From assembly GCA_023132995.1 (NCBI GenBank), contig JAGLXI010000313.1:1-7632 (forward strand): DNA of 7,632 bases. The letters are read 5' to 3'. This document shows, one piece after another, positions 1 through 5,710 of the stretch. Every line of letters begins with the position of its first letter. Positions within the stretch are counted from its first letter, which is position 1. The position numbers were made by a program, and so were the translations under genes. Origin of the DNA: Candidatus Zixiibacteriota bacterium (GTDB lineage: Bacteria; Zixibacteria; MSB-5A5; GN15; FEB-12). The notes below the pieces were generated by a model. That model had not been told where the DNA came from and did not search any database. It worked only from the letters and a program-made list of their open reading frames with translations.

Positions 1-183
1 ATAGCAAAGAATTTTATTGAACCGGGATTTGTTAAGCTTCTACCTCACTCTACAAATTTCAGGAACTTTATGCCTGACTATATTGGTTATGCATGGTCTG
101 TCATTCTTGTATTAGCGATCCTATTAATATGGTATCTCTTTGTTAAATGGAATGAAAGAACCGGAAAGTTTAGTGCATACTAA
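1..183 (+). CDS. C-terminal end of an integral membrane protein (partial)
   Basis: Frame 1 is open from the window edge to a TAA at 181-183, giving the last 60 residues of a protein whose start lies outside. The tail has a short polar stretch with prolines (HSTNF, MPDY), then one strongly hydrophobic segment at about residues 34-50 (VILVLAILLIWYLF), then a basic/polar end (KWNERTGKFSAY). This is the pattern of a last transmembrane helix with a short tail after it. I do not recognise the family from this fragment. It sits 104 bp upstream of a secreted multi-rhodanese protein on the same strand, and such proteins are often encoded beside YeeE/YedE-type sulfur-compound transporters. That identity is a guess from context. 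Codon use is AT-rich, like the rhodanese gene and unlike the rest of the window. Confidence 0.6.
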   Translation: MAKNFIEPGFVKLLPHSTNFRNFMPDYIGYAWSVILVLAILLIWYLFVKWNERTGKFSAY

Positions 184-275
184 TCTGAATCATACATGCT
201 TACACAAATAGTTTCATTTACGTGGAGGTATTTAGCCATAAGCGGACATTTGGTTTTTGTCCCTACTAAAACAAG

Positions 276-282
276 AAAGGAA
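276..282 (+). promoter_or_regulatory. Ribosome binding site of the rhodanese lipoprotein gene
   Basis: AAAGGAA lies 5 bases before the ATG at 288. It supports this start, which also gives a complete lipoprotein signal peptide. No convincing sigma-70 promoter was found in the 104-bp gap 184-287, so the gene may be co-transcribed with the upstream membrane-protein gene. Confidence 0.6.
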
Positions 283-287
283 CGGAA

Positions 288-1514
288 ATGAAAAAAGTTA
301 TTATTAATTTTGTATTGCTTTTCGCAGTACTTGTTTTGGTCGCTGGTTGTGAAGGTCAGTTTGATAATGCCGAGCAACTAGTAAAGGCGGCTAAGGCTAA
401 CACAACAGAGATATCAGTCGAGGATTTCAAAAACATCATAGGGGATGAAGAATATACATTGATTGATGTCCGTACAGCGGAGGAATTTGTGGCCGGCCGT
501 ATTCCGGGCGCTATTAATATCCCTCGTGGTTTACTGGAGTTTGAAATCACAAAGAATTATCCGGATATAAATACCAATATCATTCTCTATTGCAAAAAGG
601 GTAGCCGTGCGTCTCTGGCTGCCAGATCCTTGGGTCAACTCAAGTATAAACATGTAAGGTCCGTTGCCGGTGGCTGGAACGCATGGGCCGAAGTTGCTCC
701 TGTACCAAAAAAGTATCAGATGCCTGAAGAAATTAAACAGATGGTTATGGTTTCAAAGAAAGGGCTAACAGAAATCACACCTGCGGATCTGAATGCATTG
801 ATGAAAGAGAAATCCAATTTCGTTATAGTTGATGTTCGCGAACCCAAAGAATTCAAAGCCAGTAACATTCCCGGCTCAGTCAATATCCCACGTGGCCTGC
901 TTGAATTCCAGATCACAAAGAAATATCCTAATAAGACAACCAACATAATACTATACTGCAAAACCGGTGGTCGTGCTGCTTTGGCTGCTGAAAGTCTTAA
1001 AGATATTAAATATAAGAAGATAAAGTCACTTGCAGGCGGCTGGGAAGCATGGTCAAAAGTTGCCGCTACTCCGGTCCCTGAGGTTAAAGCTGTTGTCGGT
1101 AACGCGAAGAAGGGTATCACTGAAATCTCGGTGGATGATTTCAAATCAATGGTAAAAGAGGAAAAAGATTTTGTGTTGATTGATGTAAGACAAGCAGCTG
1201 AATATGCAGCAGGTTATATCCCCAATGCCATTAACATTCCTCGTGGTTTACTTGAGTTCAAAATCTTGGGAATTGAAAAAGATAAGGACAAAACCGTAGT
1301 TATTTATTGCAAGAAAGGTGGTCGTGCTGCACTGGCTGCCGAGAGCCTGGTAAAACGTCTTGAATACAAGAATGTTAAATCCATCGAGGGTGGCTTTTTG
1401 GCATATACATCAGACCCCGGAAATCCGGTATCTAAACCAATCCAAGAAAAGAAGACAGGGAAGGAACCCGAATCAGCACCAAAGGTCGCTCTCAGTAGCG
1501 GTTGCGGTGGTTAA
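288..1514 (+). CDS. Secreted lipoprotein with three tandem rhodanese domains
   Basis: The 408-residue protein begins with a basic n-region (MKK), a hydrophobic core and a lipobox LVAGC, so Cys21 would be lipidated and the protein anchored outside the cytoplasmic membrane. Three rhodanese domains follow, at about residues 41-137, 161-258 and 277-376. Each has the LIDVR/IVDVR motif, a near-identical NIPRGLLEF segment and an active-site loop C-K-x-G-x-R-(A/S), with cysteines at 102, 224 and 341. All three look catalytically competent. Rhodaneses move sulfane sulfur through a cysteine persulfide; the donor and acceptor here are unknown. The linkers (such as APVPKK and AATPVPEVK) are proline-rich. 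The Lys/Glu/Pro-rich tail ends in SSGCGG and carries a further cysteine, Cys406. The gene is AT-rich. A decayed IS3 transposase starts immediately after its stop codon, so the native 3' context may be lost. Confidence 0.93.
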   Translation: MKKVIINFVLLFAVLVLVAGCEGQFDNAEQLVKAAKANTTEISVEDFKNIIGDEEYTLIDVRTAEEFVAGRIPGAINIPRGLLEFEITKNYPDINTNIILYCKKGSRASLAARSLGQLKYKHVRSVAGGWNAWAEVAPVPKKYQMPEEIKQMVMVSKKGLTEITPADLNALMKEKSNFVIVDVREPKEFKASNIPGSVNIPRGLLEFQITKKYPNKTTNIILYCKTGGRAALAAESLKDIKYKKIKSLAGGWEAWSKVAATPVPEVKAVVGNAKKGITEISVDDFKSMVKEEKDFVLIDVRQAAEYAAGYIPNAINIPRGLLEFKILGIEKDKDKTVVIYCKKGGRAALAAESLVKRLEYKNVKSIEGGFLAYTSDPGNPVSKPIQEKKTGKEPESAPKVALSSGCGG

Positions 1515-1515
1515 C

Positions 1516-1657
1516 GCCGGTGTATGTCATCAAATCAACCAGGTAACGTTCTACAACTGGCGTAAGCAAGTATGGCGAAATGACAGTTCCGGACGCTCTT
1601 CATCTCAAAGAGCTTGAGATAGATGCGCTCAAGGATGTTCTGTCAGAAAACCGGTAG
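1516..1657 (+). pseudogene. IS3-family transposase orfA remnant, frameshifted
   Basis: The frame starting near 1516 gives VCHQINQVTFYNWRKQ, the helix-turn-helix end typical of IS3-family OrfA proteins. A single extra base near 1570 then shifts the frame. Dropping that base continues the protein as YGEMTVPDALHLKELE and then IDALKDVLSENR, which matches the usual YGGM...LKELE leucine-zipper region of OrfA. A TAG at 1655-1657 ends it. The usual N-terminal part (start codon and first ~25 residues) is missing, so the left end is truncated against the rhodanese gene. The fragment is not functional. Family assignment rests on these motifs, read by eye. Confidence 0.75.
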
Positions 1658-1668
1658 CGCTCTCCCAA

Positions 1669-1770
1669 AGTGTGAAGCGTTACAGCAAGCGACCGGACCA
1701 CAATAATCAATTGCGTCAGGCTCTGACAGCGATGGCGATAGCTCACCCGCGAGTGAGCTATCGCCAGTAT
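1669..1770 (+). pseudogene. IS3-family transposase orfB N-terminal remnant
   Basis: Bases 1669-1770 encode SVKRYSKRPDHNNQLRQ, then ALTAMAIAHPRVSYRQY. This resembles the OrfB segment just before the integrase core (RP-D-LR-L--LA--HPR-GYRR). The segment that normally joins the OrfA zipper to this point is missing, so there is an internal deletion around 1657-1669. After 1770 the similarity stops and no DDE catalytic core is present. The frame runs on without transposase-like content to a TGA at 1855-1857. It is a relic. The last codons overlap a perfect 13-bp inverted repeat, listed separately. Confidence 0.65.
1734..1765. repeat. Perfect 13-bp inverted repeat with 6-base loop
   Basis: GGCGATAGCTCAC (1734-1746) and GTGAGCTATCGCC (1753-1765) are exact reverse complements separated by CCGCGA. 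There is no T-run after it on the plus strand, so it is not a standard rho-independent terminator. It lies inside the orfB remnant and its codons still read as transposase (AIAHPRVSYRQ), so it could be a coincidence of coding sequence or a later local rearrangement. Confidence 0.7.
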
Positions 1771-1837
1771 GTATTCACCATAATCTGTCCCGTTTTCTCT
1801 AATCAGGCAAGCGTATTTGTGCTAATTCGGAATTGGA

Positions 1838-1866
1838 TTGACTGGCCGAACTGCTGAACCTATATT
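1838..1866 (+). promoter_or_regulatory. Predicted sigma-70 promoter for the gmd operon
   Basis: TTGACT (1838-1843) is 5/6 to the -35 consensus. It is followed by a 17-base spacer and TATATT (1861-1866), 5/6 to the -10 consensus. Transcription would start near 1873, leaving a leader of about 77 bases before gmd. It lies just right of the transposase remnant, in a gene-free stretch leading into the polysaccharide operon. Apart from this promoter and the gmd ribosome binding site, bases 1771-1949 show no gene I can support. Confidence 0.6.
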
Positions 1867-1934
1867 CCAAGACATAAAGAGGCAGCAGATGCCATTAGAG
1901 AACTCAAGATGCGCATGTTAACAGTTAGCACTTC

Positions 1935-1940
1935 AAGGAA
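1935..1940 (+). promoter_or_regulatory. Ribosome binding site of gmd
   Basis: AAGGAA ends 9 bases before the ATG at 1950. The protein from this ATG starts directly with the beta-strand and glycine motif of the Rossmann fold, as expected for the family, which fixes the start. Confidence 0.6.
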
Positions 1941-1949
1941 CCTAAACTG

Positions 1950-2918
1950 ATGAAAGCATTAATCACGGGAATCACAGGACAGGACGGTTCATACCTGGCC
2001 GAGTTTCTGCTCGATAAGGGGTACGAAGTGCTTGGTATGGTACGGCGGTCTTCCACCGAGTCGTTCGAGCGAATCAACCATATCAAGGATCGGCTCACTC
2101 TTGTCCAGGCGGATCTGCTGGACCAGCTTTCCATTATCAGATTGATCGAGGAAAATCACCCCGATGAGGTCTACAATCTGGCTTCTCAGTCGTTCGTGCC
2201 AACCAGTTGGGCGCAGCCGGTTCTGACTGGCGAGTTCAATGCCTTGGGCGTCACCAAAATGTTAGAGGCTATTCGGCTGGTCGACAGTTCCATCAAGTTC
2301 TACCAGGCGTCGTCCTCGGAGATGTTCGGCCGAGTGGCGGAGGTACCGCAGACTGAGAAAACCCCCTTCTACCCGCGCTCACCGTATGGCGTGGCCAAGG
2401 TCTACGGTCATTGGATCACGGTCAACTACCGCGAGAGCTACGGCATTCCAGCCTGCTCCGGTATTCTGTTCAACCACGAATCGCCTCGCCGGGGGCTGGA
2501 GTTCGTGACGCGCAAGATCACCAACGGCGTGGCCCGCATCAAGTCAGGTCTTTCCGACAAGTTGGCGCTGGGCAATCTCGACGCCAAACGCGACTGGGGA
2601 TTCGCCGGCGACTACGTGCGGGCAATGTGGCTGATGTTACAGTGCGACCCGATGGAAGATCTCGTCATCGCCACTGGCCGGACGCATTCGGTCAAAGATT
2701 TCGTTCGCGCCGCCTTTGCCCGGGTTGACCTCGATTACAAGAACTACGTGGTGACCGATCCTAAGTACGTCCGGCCCGCCGAGGTGGACCTCCTGCTCGG
2801 AGATGCAAGTCGGGCCGCCAATGTACTGGGGTGGAAGCCGTCCGTTAGTTTCGAGGAACTGGTGCACATAATGGTCGACGCCGACATGGAGCGACTCTCT
2901 TCCGAACGACCCACGTAA
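1950..2918 (+). CDS. gmd: GDP-mannose 4,6-dehydratase
   Basis: The product is a cytoplasmic short-chain dehydrogenase/reductase of the extended type, 322 residues, matching the shorter bacterial Gmd proteins. It converts GDP-D-mannose to GDP-4-keto-6-deoxy-D-mannose, the branch point to GDP-D-rhamnose, GDP-L-fucose and related sugars. Visible motifs are the NAD(P)-binding TGITGQDGSYLAEFLL (residues 6-21), the RRSS stretch at 32-35, NLASQSFV (76-83), the active-site SSSEMFG (121-127), SPYGVAK with Tyr146 and Lys150, and the Gmd-specific GILFNHESPRRG (171-182) and GNLDAKRDWGFAGDYV (208-223). The next gene, rmd-like, begins 10 bases after the stop, so the two are almost certainly co-translated. 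Codon use is GC-rich, in contrast to the rhodanese gene upstream. Confidence 0.95.
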   Translation: MKALITGITGQDGSYLAEFLLDKGYEVLGMVRRSSTESFERINHIKDRLTLVQADLLDQLSIIRLIEENHPDEVYNLASQSFVPTSWAQPVLTGEFNALGVTKMLEAIRLVDSSIKFYQASSSEMFGRVAEVPQTEKTPFYPRSPYGVAKVYGHWITVNYRESYGIPACSGILFNHESPRRGLEFVTRKITNGVARIKSGLSDKLALGNLDAKRDWGFAGDYVRAMWLMLQCDPMEDLVIATGRTHSVKDFVRAAFARVDLDYKNYVVTDPKYVRPAEVDLLLGDASRAANVLGWKPSVSFEELVHIMVDADMERLSSERPT

Positions 2919-2922
2919 AGGA
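2917..2922 (+). promoter_or_regulatory. Ribosome binding site for the GTG start of the rmd-like gene
   Basis: AAAGGA overlaps the end of the gmd stop region and lies 6 bases before the GTG at 2929. There is no ATG near the start of the Rossmann domain, so this site decides in favour of the GTG start. Confidence 0.55.
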
Positions 2923-2928
2923 CAAACC

Positions 2929-3900
2929 GTGCCTATAAAGAAGGCAACCGTATTCATAACCGGTATCGCCGGGTTTGCGGGGTCTTACCTGGCCGAGGAA
3001 CTACTCGCCACCGGGTACCGGGTCGTCGGCGCCGTTCACCCCAAAGAATCCACCGCGAACATAGCCGGTCTCAGAGGCGAGGTGGATATTGTCCGGCTGG
3101 ACATACAAAACCCCTCGCGATGCCGGCAGGTTCTTCTTAAGGCGAAACCGGATTACGTCTGTCACCTGGCCGCGATTGCCTCGGTGTGGCGCTCGTTTGA
3201 AATGGAACGCACTGTCTACCGGGTCAATTTCGAGGGGACATTGAACATGCTTGAGGCTACCCTTGAAACCGACCGCTTGCGGCGGTTTCTGTTCGTAAGT
3301 TCGGCCGATTGCTATGGCGTGTTCACGCCCCGGAACAAGACTCTCACCGAGGAGCAGCCGCTGAACCCGGTTTCTCCCTACGCTCTTTCCAAAGCGGTGG
3401 CCGAGCAGGCCTGCCGGTACTACGCCCAGCATTACCGGCTCCCCATCGTTACCGCCCGCCCCTTTGCGCACAGCGGCCCCCGCCAGAGCGCCGATTTCGT
3501 AATCCCCTCGTTTACCAGACAGATAGCCACGATTGAGGCCGGTCGGTCCCACCCGGTGATGGCAGTCGGGAATCTGACTGCAAAGAGAGATCTATCCGAC
3601 GTGCGCGATATCGTGCGCGGCTACCGGCTGCTTATTGAAAAAGGCCGGCCGGGCCGTGTGTACCAGTTGTGTTCGGGCCGGGCGGTGACGATCCAGACCG
3701 TGTTGAACTCGCTGCTCAGGCTCTCGTCGCGCAATATCAAAGTCAGGGTGGATCGCTCGCGTTTGCGCAAAATTGACATACCGATTCAGAGAGGGGACAA
3801 CTCCCGCGCTGTTCAAGAACTGGGCTACCATGCCCGATATAAACTCAGGACGACGCTTAAAGATACGTTGGATTTCTGGAGAAAGAAAACCAACTCGTAG
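2929..3900 (+). CDS. rmd: GDP-4-keto-6-deoxy-D-mannose reductase, Rmd-like (NAD-dependent epimerase/dehydratase family)
   Basis: A 323-residue extended short-chain dehydrogenase starting at GTG. Motifs are FITGIAGFAGSYLAEELL (residues 9-26, nucleotide-binding glycines 12, 15 and 18), HLAAIASV (79-86), VSSADCYG (123-130, presumed catalytic Ser125) and SPYALSK with Tyr151 and Lys155. The region ARPFAHSGPRQSADFVIPSF (176-195) and the later GNLTAKRDLSDVRDIVRGY (214-232) resemble Rmd proteins closely. Rmd reduces the Gmd product to GDP-D-rhamnose. The position directly behind gmd supports this. The alternative, GDP-L-fucose synthase (Fcl), is less likely, since the Rmd-like central segment is present and the active-site motif is SSA-x-x-YG. 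Other GDP-deoxysugar reductases of the same fold (for example a 4-keto reductase giving 6-deoxy-talose) cannot be excluded. Confidence 0.8.
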   Translation: MPIKKATVFITGIAGFAGSYLAEELLATGYRVVGAVHPKESTANIAGLRGEVDIVRLDIQNPSRCRQVLLKAKPDYVCHLAAIASVWRSFEMERTVYRVNFEGTLNMLEATLETDRLRRFLFVSSADCYGVFTPRNKTLTEEQPLNPVSPYALSKAVAEQACRYYAQHYRLPIVTARPFAHSGPRQSADFVIPSFTRQIATIEAGRSHPVMAVGNLTAKRDLSDVRDIVRGYRLLIEKGRPGRVYQLCSGRAVTIQTVLNSLLRLSSRNIKVRVDRSRLRKIDIPIQRGDNSRAVQELGYHARYKLRTTLKDTLDFWRKKTNS

Positions 3901-3917
3901 ATTCGACGCCTTCAACC

Positions 3918-3922
3918 GGAGA
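3918..3922 (+). promoter_or_regulatory. Ribosome binding site for the nucleotide-sugar dehydrogenase
   Basis: GGAGA lies 8 bases before the ATG at 3931. A second site, AAGGG at 3953-3957, precedes an in-frame ATG at 3964. Starting there gives MQELIGRIKDRSAKVGVVG, which looks more like the usual N-terminus of this family. The lysine-rich first 11 residues from 3931 may therefore not be translated. Confidence 0.45.
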
Positions 3923-3930
3923 TACTCGAG

Positions 3931-5271
3931 ATGGCAAAGAAAAAGACCCGAGAAGGGAAGGTCATGCAGGAACTTATCGGCAGGATCAAGGACCGTAGCG
4001 CCAAGGTGGGTGTGGTCGGCCTGGGGTATGTCGGTCTGCCATTGTCTGTAGAACTCGCCCGGGTCGGGTTCAAAGTGACCGGTTTCGACATATCACAACC
4101 CAAAATCAAGTTGCTCAATTCCGGGAAATCGTATATTGATGACGTTCCCGACGCTCATGTCGCTGAGATGGTGGACTCGGGGTACTTCAAGGCAACCGAT
4201 GACAACAAGCTGCTGGCCAAAATGGACGCCATCTCCATCTGTGTCCCCACACCGTTATCCAAGACCAAGGACCCCGATGTGAGCTATATTCTGGCAGCCG
4301 TCGATGAGGTCCAGAAGCAGTTGAAGTCGGGGACGTTGGTGGTTCTCGAATCGACGACCTACCCCGGTACGACCGAAGACCTGATTCTGCCCCGGCTGGA
4401 GGTGAGCGGGATGAAAGCCGGGACTGATTTCTTCCTGGCCTTTTCACCGGAACGGGTCGACCCGGGTAACCCGATCTTCACCACCAAGAACACACCGCGG
4501 GTGGTGGGAGGCATCACTCCCGCCTGCACGCAGGTAGCCAAGACCTTCTACGAGCAGACTATCCCTCAAATCCACGCGGTATCTTCGACGCAAGCCGCCG
4601 AGATGGTCAAGCTGCTGGAAAACACGTTCCGGTCGGTCAATATCGGCCTGGTCAACGAGGTAGCCGTTATGTGCGACCGCCTGAATCTCGATGTCTGGGA
4701 GATTATCGACGCCGCCGCTTCCAAGCCGTTCGGTTTCATGCCGTTCTATCCCGGCCCCGGTCTTGGAGGACACTGCATTCCCATCGACCCGCACTACCTG
4801 TCGTGGAAACTGAAATCACTCAACTACTACGCCCGGTTCATCGAACTGGCCGGAGAAATCAACAGCCAGATGCCGGAGTACGTGGTGGACCGCATAGGAC
4901 AATTGCTGAACCGACGCTTCGCCAAGTCGATCAACAAGTCGTCAATCCTGGTGCTGGGCGTGGCGTACAAACCGGACATCAAGGACACACGCGAATCGCC
5001 GGCCCTGGACGTCATCAAGCTCCTGGAAAATAAAGGGGCCAGAATACAATACAACGATCCGTTTATCCCCGAAATTGACTGGAACGGTTCCATGCGCAAG
5101 TCGGTCAAACTGACCGCGGCGCTGGTCAGGAAAACCGACCTCACGGTAATACTGACCCACCACTCCGCGTACGACTACCAGTGGATAGTGGACCAGTCCC
5201 GGGCCGTGTTTGACGCCCGCAACGCCACCAAGGGCGTCAAGAAAAACCGCAACAAGATAGTGCTGCTCTAA
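3931..5271 (+). CDS. wbpA: UDP-N-acetyl-D-hexosamine 6-dehydrogenase (WbpA/WecC family)
   Basis: The product (446 residues, or 435 from the ATG at 3964) belongs to the UDP-glucose/GDP-mannose dehydrogenase superfamily, which oxidises C6 of a nucleotide sugar in two NAD-dependent steps to a uronate. Visible motifs are the NAD-binding VGVVGLGYVGLPLSVELA (residues 26-43), SICVPTPLS (102-110), LESTTYPGTTED (139-150), SPERVDPGN (172-180), KLLENTFRSVNIGLVNE (227-243), and the catalytic GPGLGGHCIPIDPHYLSWK with Cys282. The C-terminal domain contains LGVAYKPDIKDTRESPALD (342-360). The SPERVDPGN and PIDPHYLSWK forms favour UDP-N-acetylglucosamine (WbpA) or UDP-N-acetylmannosamine (WecC) over UDP-glucose. 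I cannot decide between those two. The gene follows rmd by 30 bases in the same operon. No epimerase or aminotransferase that would extend a WbpA pathway is in the window. Confidence 0.88.
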   Translation: MAKKKTREGKVMQELIGRIKDRSAKVGVVGLGYVGLPLSVELARVGFKVTGFDISQPKIKLLNSGKSYIDDVPDAHVAEMVDSGYFKATDDNKLLAKMDAISICVPTPLSKTKDPDVSYILAAVDEVQKQLKSGTLVVLESTTYPGTTEDLILPRLEVSGMKAGTDFFLAFSPERVDPGNPIFTTKNTPRVVGGITPACTQVAKTFYEQTIPQIHAVSSTQAAEMVKLLENTFRSVNIGLVNEVAVMCDRLNLDVWEIIDAAASKPFGFMPFYPGPGLGGHCIPIDPHYLSWKLKSLNYYARFIELAGEINSQMPEYVVDRIGQLLNRRFAKSINKSSILVLGVAYKPDIKDTRESPALDVIKLLENKGARIQYNDPFIPEIDWNGSMRKSVKLTAALVRKTDLTVILTHHSAYDYQWIVDQSRAVFDARNATKGVKKNRNKIVLL

Positions 5272-5273
5272 TA

Positions 5274-5453
5274 GGTTGTTGAAAAAGTCTCTTGTCCTAC
5301 CAGGGAAGCCGGCGGATTTGTCATAAGCGCGGTGTGGGGCATCCCTACCCGATACCTGCCGACAGGTAACGAGGAAGCCGTCAGGCAGAGACACCTGGTA
5401 GCACCAGCATCAATGCTTCGGCGGTTAGCTACTGTGACTTTTTCAACAAACCC
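5274..5453. mobile_element. Probable MITE with 14-bp perfect terminal inverted repeats
   Basis: TTGTTGAAAAAGTC at 5276-5289 is the exact reverse complement of GACTTTTTCAACAA at 5436-5449. Outside them both ends are G-rich when read inward (GG on the left, GGG on the right), so the element may run from about 5274 to 5453. Internal structure is also paired: CTACCAGG (5297-5304) with CCTGGTAG (5394-5401), and TACCTG/CAGGTA around 5353-5368. GGAAGCCG occurs twice in direct orientation (5304 and 5373). There is no transposase inside, and I see no clear target-site duplication. A minus-strand reading frame of 66 codons crosses it but looks like non-coding sequence. The element begins 2 bases after the dehydrogenase stop codon. 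The long hairpin it can form may help end transcription of the sugar operon. Confidence 0.6.
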
Positions 5454-5514
5454 AAGCAGATGGGCCACCCGGCCTTCGTCCTACTTCTTGCCAAAGGAGT
5501 TGTGCGCATAGCGC

Positions 5515-5534
5515 AAAAAAACCGGCAACGCCGG
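5515..5534 (-). terminator. Rho-independent terminator of the motAB operon
   Basis: On the minus strand the order is CCGGC, loop GTT, GCCGG, then seven T (plus-strand A-run 5515-5521). The five-pair stem is all G/C and the T-run is immediate, which is the canonical form. A second small hairpin (TGCGC-ATA-GCGCA, 5503-5515) lies just beyond. It is about 180 bases downstream of the motB stop codon, with no gene I accept in between. Confidence 0.8.
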
Positions 5535-5600
5535 GCTGTCACCCACGGAATTGAGTAACGTTGTCACTCTTTTGTATTCTGTCTCGAGTTTTGAAGCAGC

Positions 5601-5682
5601 CTGCCGGGATCAGGAATCTGCTGCTGATACCAGCGTGACACGGTGATGATGACCGTTACGCCATCAGCGTCGCAACCGGCAG
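5601..5682 (-). repeat. Long imperfect hairpin in the motB 3' untranslated region
   Basis: Nested complementary arms are visible: CTGCCGG (5601-5607) with CCGGCAG (5676-5682); GCTGAT (5623-5628) with ATCAGC (5663-5668); GCGT with ACGC inside these; and ACGGT (5640-5644) with ACCGT (5652-5656) closing on a GATGATG loop. The whole lies between the motB stop and the terminator, so it would be transcribed with motAB. It may be an intergenic palindromic repeat (REP-like), an RNA-stability element, or both. Several frames are open through it, and I do not read it as coding. Confidence 0.45.
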
Positions 5683-5710
5683 CAGTGGCGTCGGCATGGA
5701 TGGTAGTGTG

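Noticed and set aside
716..1144. A 142-codon minus-strand frame opposite the rhodanese gene
   Set aside because: Antisense to two well-supported rhodanese domains; its sequence has no domain logic.
1858..1950. A short frame with few stops before gmd, its TGA overlapping the gmd ATG (TGATG)
   Set aside because: It has no start with a ribosome binding site and no recognisable protein. It overlaps the -10 element of the predicted promoter, so the overlap is taken as chance.
3001..3552. A 183-codon minus-strand frame opposite the rmd-like gene
   Set aside because: A mirror of the GC-rich codons of the rmd-like gene, with no ribosome binding site and no family features.
5268..5468. A 66-codon minus-strand frame across the MITE-like element
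   Set aside because: It spans both inverted-repeat ends and has no ribosome binding site or motif. Better explained as non-coding mobile DNA.
5480..5560. A minus-strand frame ending in a conserved-looking peptide (PALPVFLRYAHNSFGKK) just beyond motB
   Set aside because: It runs through the clear rho-independent terminator at 5515-5534, has no good start and is very short. The apparent peptide is probably the terminator and a repeat read as codons.
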